Assembly: GCA_947453725.1 (NCBI GenBank)
Contig: CANGHH010000009.1
Span: 62,001-126,000 of the forward strand
DNA: 64,000 bases
Source: Betaproteobacteria bacterium
GTDB lineage: Bacteria > Pseudomonadota > Gammaproteobacteria > Burkholderiales > Burkholderiaceae_C
Reading direction: 5' to 3'
A program made the translations under genes and the position numbers. Every line of letters begins with the position of its first letter. The stretch's first letter is position 1. The notes under the pieces are model-generated. The model saw only the letters and a list, made by a program, of their open reading frames with translations, was not told the DNA's origin and made no database searches. This document shows, one piece after another, positions 61,839-64,000 of the stretch.

Positions 61839-62651
61839 TCAGACCTTCAGGTTCTGCACCACGGCGCTCAGCACCGCCACCGCACGCTGGCTGGCCGCCG
61901 CGGCGGTGGCCATCGTGTGGGCGTGGCTCAGCGCCTCGGCCTGCATGCCCGCGGCCATGTTGGTCATCAGCGAAATCGCCAGCACCTTCATGCCGGCGTG
62001 GCGCGCCACGATGGTTTCGGGCACCGTGCTCATGCCGACGGCCTGCGCCCCCAGCAGCTTGAACATGCGGATCTCGGCCGGCGTCTCGAACTGCGGGCCC
62101 ATGAACCAGGCGTAGACGCCCGAGTGCAGCGACGTGCCCTGGGTGTGGGCGGCGGCGCGCGCCTGTTCGCGCAGCGCCGGGTCGTAGGCGTTGACCATGT
62201 CGACGAAACGGTCGTCGCCGGGTTCCCCGAACAGCGGCGAGCGCTGCGAGAAGTTCAGGTGGTCGGTGATCAGCATCAGCGCGCCGGGGCGCATCTCGGG
62301 GTCCATGCTGCCGGCGGCGTTGGTCTGCAGCAGCAGCGTCACGCCCCAGGCGGCGAGCGCGCGGATGGCGCCTTTCATGCCGTCGGCCTCGCCGGTCTCG
62401 TAGGCATGCTGGCGGCCGCCGAGCACCGCCACCGCGACCCCGCCGACGGTGCCGACCCGCAGCACGCCGCTGTGGCCGCCGACGGCCAGCAGCGGAAAGG
62501 CCGGCAGGTCGGCGTAGGGCACATCGACGGCGTCCTGCAGCTGGTCGGCAAAGGGGTGCCAGCCCGAGCCCAGCAGCACGGCGATCTTCGGGGCGGGCTC
62601 GGCGATGCGCTGGCGCAAGACGTCGACGGTGGATTCGATGAGGGTGTTCAT
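61839..62651 (-). CDS. Purine nucleoside phosphorylase (PNP-I, trimeric type)
   Basis: A 270-residue phosphorylase: IAVLLGSGWHPFADQL, GVAVAVLGGRQHAYE, LLLQTNAAGSM, LMLITDHLNFSQRSPL, YAWFMGPQFETPAEIRM and VGMSTVPETIVARH. It splits purine nucleosides with phosphate. The ATG at 62651 overlaps the cytidine deaminase stop (ATGA). Confidence 0.93.
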   Translation of the reverse strand: MNTLIESTVDVLRQRIAEPAPKIAVLLGSGWHPFADQLQDAVDVPYADLPAFPLLAVGGHSGVLRVGTVGGVAVAVLGGRQHAYETGEADGMKGAIRALAAWGVTLLLQTNAAGSMDPEMRPGALMLITDHLNFSQRSPLFGEPGDDRFVDMVNAYDPALREQARAAAHTQGTSLHSGVYAWFMGPQFETPAEIRMFKLLGAQAVGMSTVPETIVARHAGMKVLAISLMTNMAAGMQAEALSHAHTMATAAAASQRAVAVLSAVVQNLKV

Positions 62652-63088
62652 GGCGCAGTGTCCGTCTTCAGGTGTTGGGGGCCGAAGCTGTTCGGCAGCA
62701 GGTCGCCCAGGCGGTGGGTGGCCCGCACGGTGTGCAGGTCGGTGATGAGGACCGGGCAATCGTCGGCCGCGAATTCGCGCAGCTTCTGGCGGCAGCCGCC
62801 GCAGGGCGTGACCGGCTCGTCGGCCACGCCGCAGACCGCGGCGGCCAGGATGCGCCGGCCGCCGGCAGCCACCATCACCGCGATGGCCGAGGCCTCGGCG
62901 CACCAGCCCTGCGGGTAGGCGGCGTTCTCGACGTTGCCGCCGCGGTGGATGCGGCCCAGCTCGTCCTGCACCGCTGCGCCGACGGCGAAGCGCGAATAGG
63001 GCGCGTAGGCCTGCTCGCGGGCGGCGCGTGCCGCCTCGATCAGGGCGGCATGGGGCTGCGGGCTGGACAAGTCAACGCTCCTTGACAT
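62648..63088 (-). CDS. cdd: Cytidine deaminase
   Basis: A 146-residue small tetrameric-type deaminase: YAPYSRFAVGAAV, zinc motif CAEASAI and PCGGCRQ, plus GGNVENAAYP. It converts (deoxy)cytidine to (deoxy)uridine. It overlaps the upstream permease gene by 17 bases. Confidence 0.96.
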   Translation of the reverse strand: MSRSVDLSSPQPHAALIEAARAAREQAYAPYSRFAVGAAVQDELGRIHRGGNVENAAYPQGWCAEASAIAVMVAAGGRRILAAAVCGVADEPVTPCGGCRQKLREFAADDCPVLITDLHTVRATHRLGDLLPNSFGPQHLKTDTAP

Positions 63089-64000
63089 AGGGCCGGCCGA
63101 GCGCCGCCGGCGCCACGGCGTGGCCGATGAAGCCGGCCAGCAGCACCACGGTCATCGCGTAGGGCAGCGCCTGGATGAACTGCACCGGCACCTCGCCGAC
63201 CAGCGGCAACGGCACGCCCTGCAGGCGGATCGACACGGCGTCGAGAAAACCGAACAGCAGGCAGGCCCACAGCGCGCCGACCGGATGCCACTTGCCGAAG
63301 ATCAGCGCGGCCAGCGCCATGTAGCCGCGGCCGGCGGTCATGTTGGGGATGAAGCTCGGGTTCTGCGCCAGCACCAGGTAGGCGCCGGCCAGCGAACTGA
63401 GCACGCCGTTCAGGGCCAGCGCCTGGTAGCGCAGCGCCTGCACCGAGACGCCGGCCGCGTCGACCATCGTCGGGTTCTCGCCGGCGGCGCGCAGCCGCAG
63501 GCCGAAGCGCGTGCGGTAGAGCAGCCACCAGACGCCGCCGACCAGGGCCAGCGTGCCGTAGACCATCGCGTTGTGGCCGAAGAAGGCCAGCGCCAGCGCC
63601 TTGCCGATGAAAGGCAGCCGGGCCACCCCATCGCCGGCGTCGACGAACCATCGATCGAGCCGCACGCTTTCCGGCAAGGGCGGCGTCTGACCGCCCTGCG
63701 CAAAGGCCGCGATGCCCAGCACCACGCTGAGACCGGCGGCGGTCATCGTGATGGCCATGCCGAGCACGACCTGGTCGCCGCGGTGGCTGACGCAGGCGTA
63801 GCCGTGCAGCATCGACAGCGCCAGCCCGACGGCCAGCGCTGCCCCCAGCGCCAGCACCAGGCTGCCGCTGGCGACACCGACCGCTGCGGTGGTGAAGGCC
63901 GTCATCAGCATCTTGCCTTCGAGGCCGAGGTCGATGACGCCCGAGCGCTCGCACATCACGCCGGCCAGCGCGCACAGGATCAGCGGCACCGAGACGCGCA
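63072..64000 (-). CDS. Nucleoside ABC transporter permease (YufQ/NupQ-like), 5' end beyond window
   Basis: At least 309 codons are inside; the frame is still open at base 64000, and the family N-terminus is expected slightly further. MCERSGVIDLGLEGKMLMTAF, HRGDQVVLGMAITMTAAGL, RFGLRLRAAGENPTMVDAAG and GRGYMALAALIFGKWHPVGA identify the second permease of Bmp-type nucleoside importers. It is followed directly by cdd, pnp, deoC, nucleotidase and deoA. Confidence 0.92.
   Translation of the reverse strand, partial: RVSVPLILCALAGVMCERSGVIDLGLEGKMLMTAFTTAAVGVASGSLVLALGAALAVGLALSMLHGYACVSHRGDQVVLGMAITMTAAGLSVVLGIAAFAQGGQTPPLPESVRLDRWFVDAGDGVARLPFIGKALALAFFGHNAMVYGTLALVGGVWWLLYRTRFGLRLRAAGENPTMVDAAGVSVQALRYQALALNGVLSSLAGAYLVLAQNPSFIPNMTAGRGYMALAALIFGKWHPVGALWACLLFGFLDAVSIRLQGVPLPLVGEVPVQFIQALPYAMTVVLLAGFIGHAVAPAALGRPYVKER

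Overview
The window looks like a chromosomal segment of a betaproteobacterium of the order Burkholderiales, probably in or near the Rubrivivax/Leptothrix/Ideonella group. The evidence is the very high G+C with strong G/C bias at third codon positions (estimated by eye, not counted), three tripartite-tricarboxylate 'Bug' receptors (TctC family), a ProQ/FinO RNA chaperone, a PEP-CTERM protein-sorting island, and a Burkholderiales-type palindromic intergenic repeat. I saw no rRNA, tRNA, CRISPR array, insertion sequence, phage or plasmid gene. Most long antisense frames are G+C artefacts and were left out.

Layout. (1) 1-792: 3' part of a GAF/SpoIIE-type phosphatase that runs off the left edge. 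(2) 804-10457: a two-armed cluster around a sigma-54 enhancer-binding protein. The minus arm carries a sulfurtransferase, an OsmC-like protein, an acyl-CoA-dehydrogenase-fold enzyme and a rubredoxin-rubredoxin reductase fusion. It has an almost perfect -24/-12 promoter and two palindromes 21 bp apart upstream. The plus arm carries an NrtA/CynA-type ABC transporter and cyanase. (3) 10470-20098: a Bug receptor with a small protein, ProQ, an orphan, glutathione-dependent formaldehyde detoxification (adhC, fghA) coupled to an RlmN-like radical SAM enzyme, a TonB receptor and a second Bug receptor. (4) 20157-26889: an exosortase-accessory island with two exosortase-associated acyltransferases, a PEP-CTERM protein behind its own sigma-54 promoter, a ThiF/E1-like protein and the TPR lipoprotein PrsT. 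No exosortase is present. (5) 27143-31039: a tightly packed operon of trypsin-like protease, MFS permease, PanE-like reductase and NRDE protein. (6) 31214-40449: TonB receptor, class-A beta-lactamase-like hydrolase, purC with an aspartoacylase-family gene, a third Bug receptor, DUF4337 and mnmA. (7) 40616-45312: a complete branched-chain-type ABC transporter. (8) 45360-48480: an HD-GYP response regulator with a histidine kinase. (9) 48809-57833: CoxG-like protein, purB-pyrF, a DUF3667-like membrane protein, and a MarR/RND efflux module. (10) 58005-64000: a nucleoside operon with ABC permease, cytidine deaminase, purine nucleoside phosphorylase, deoxyribose-phosphate aldolase, 5'-nucleotidase lipoprotein and thymidine phosphorylase.

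Two regions are the best candidates for something poorly described. The first is the sigma-54 cluster joining rubredoxin-coupled redox chemistry, sulfur transfer and cyanate use. The second is the PEP-CTERM island, where an E1-like adenylylating enzyme sits in one operon with PrsT and an exosortase-linked N-acyltransferase. All family names come from reading the translated sequence. No database search was run.
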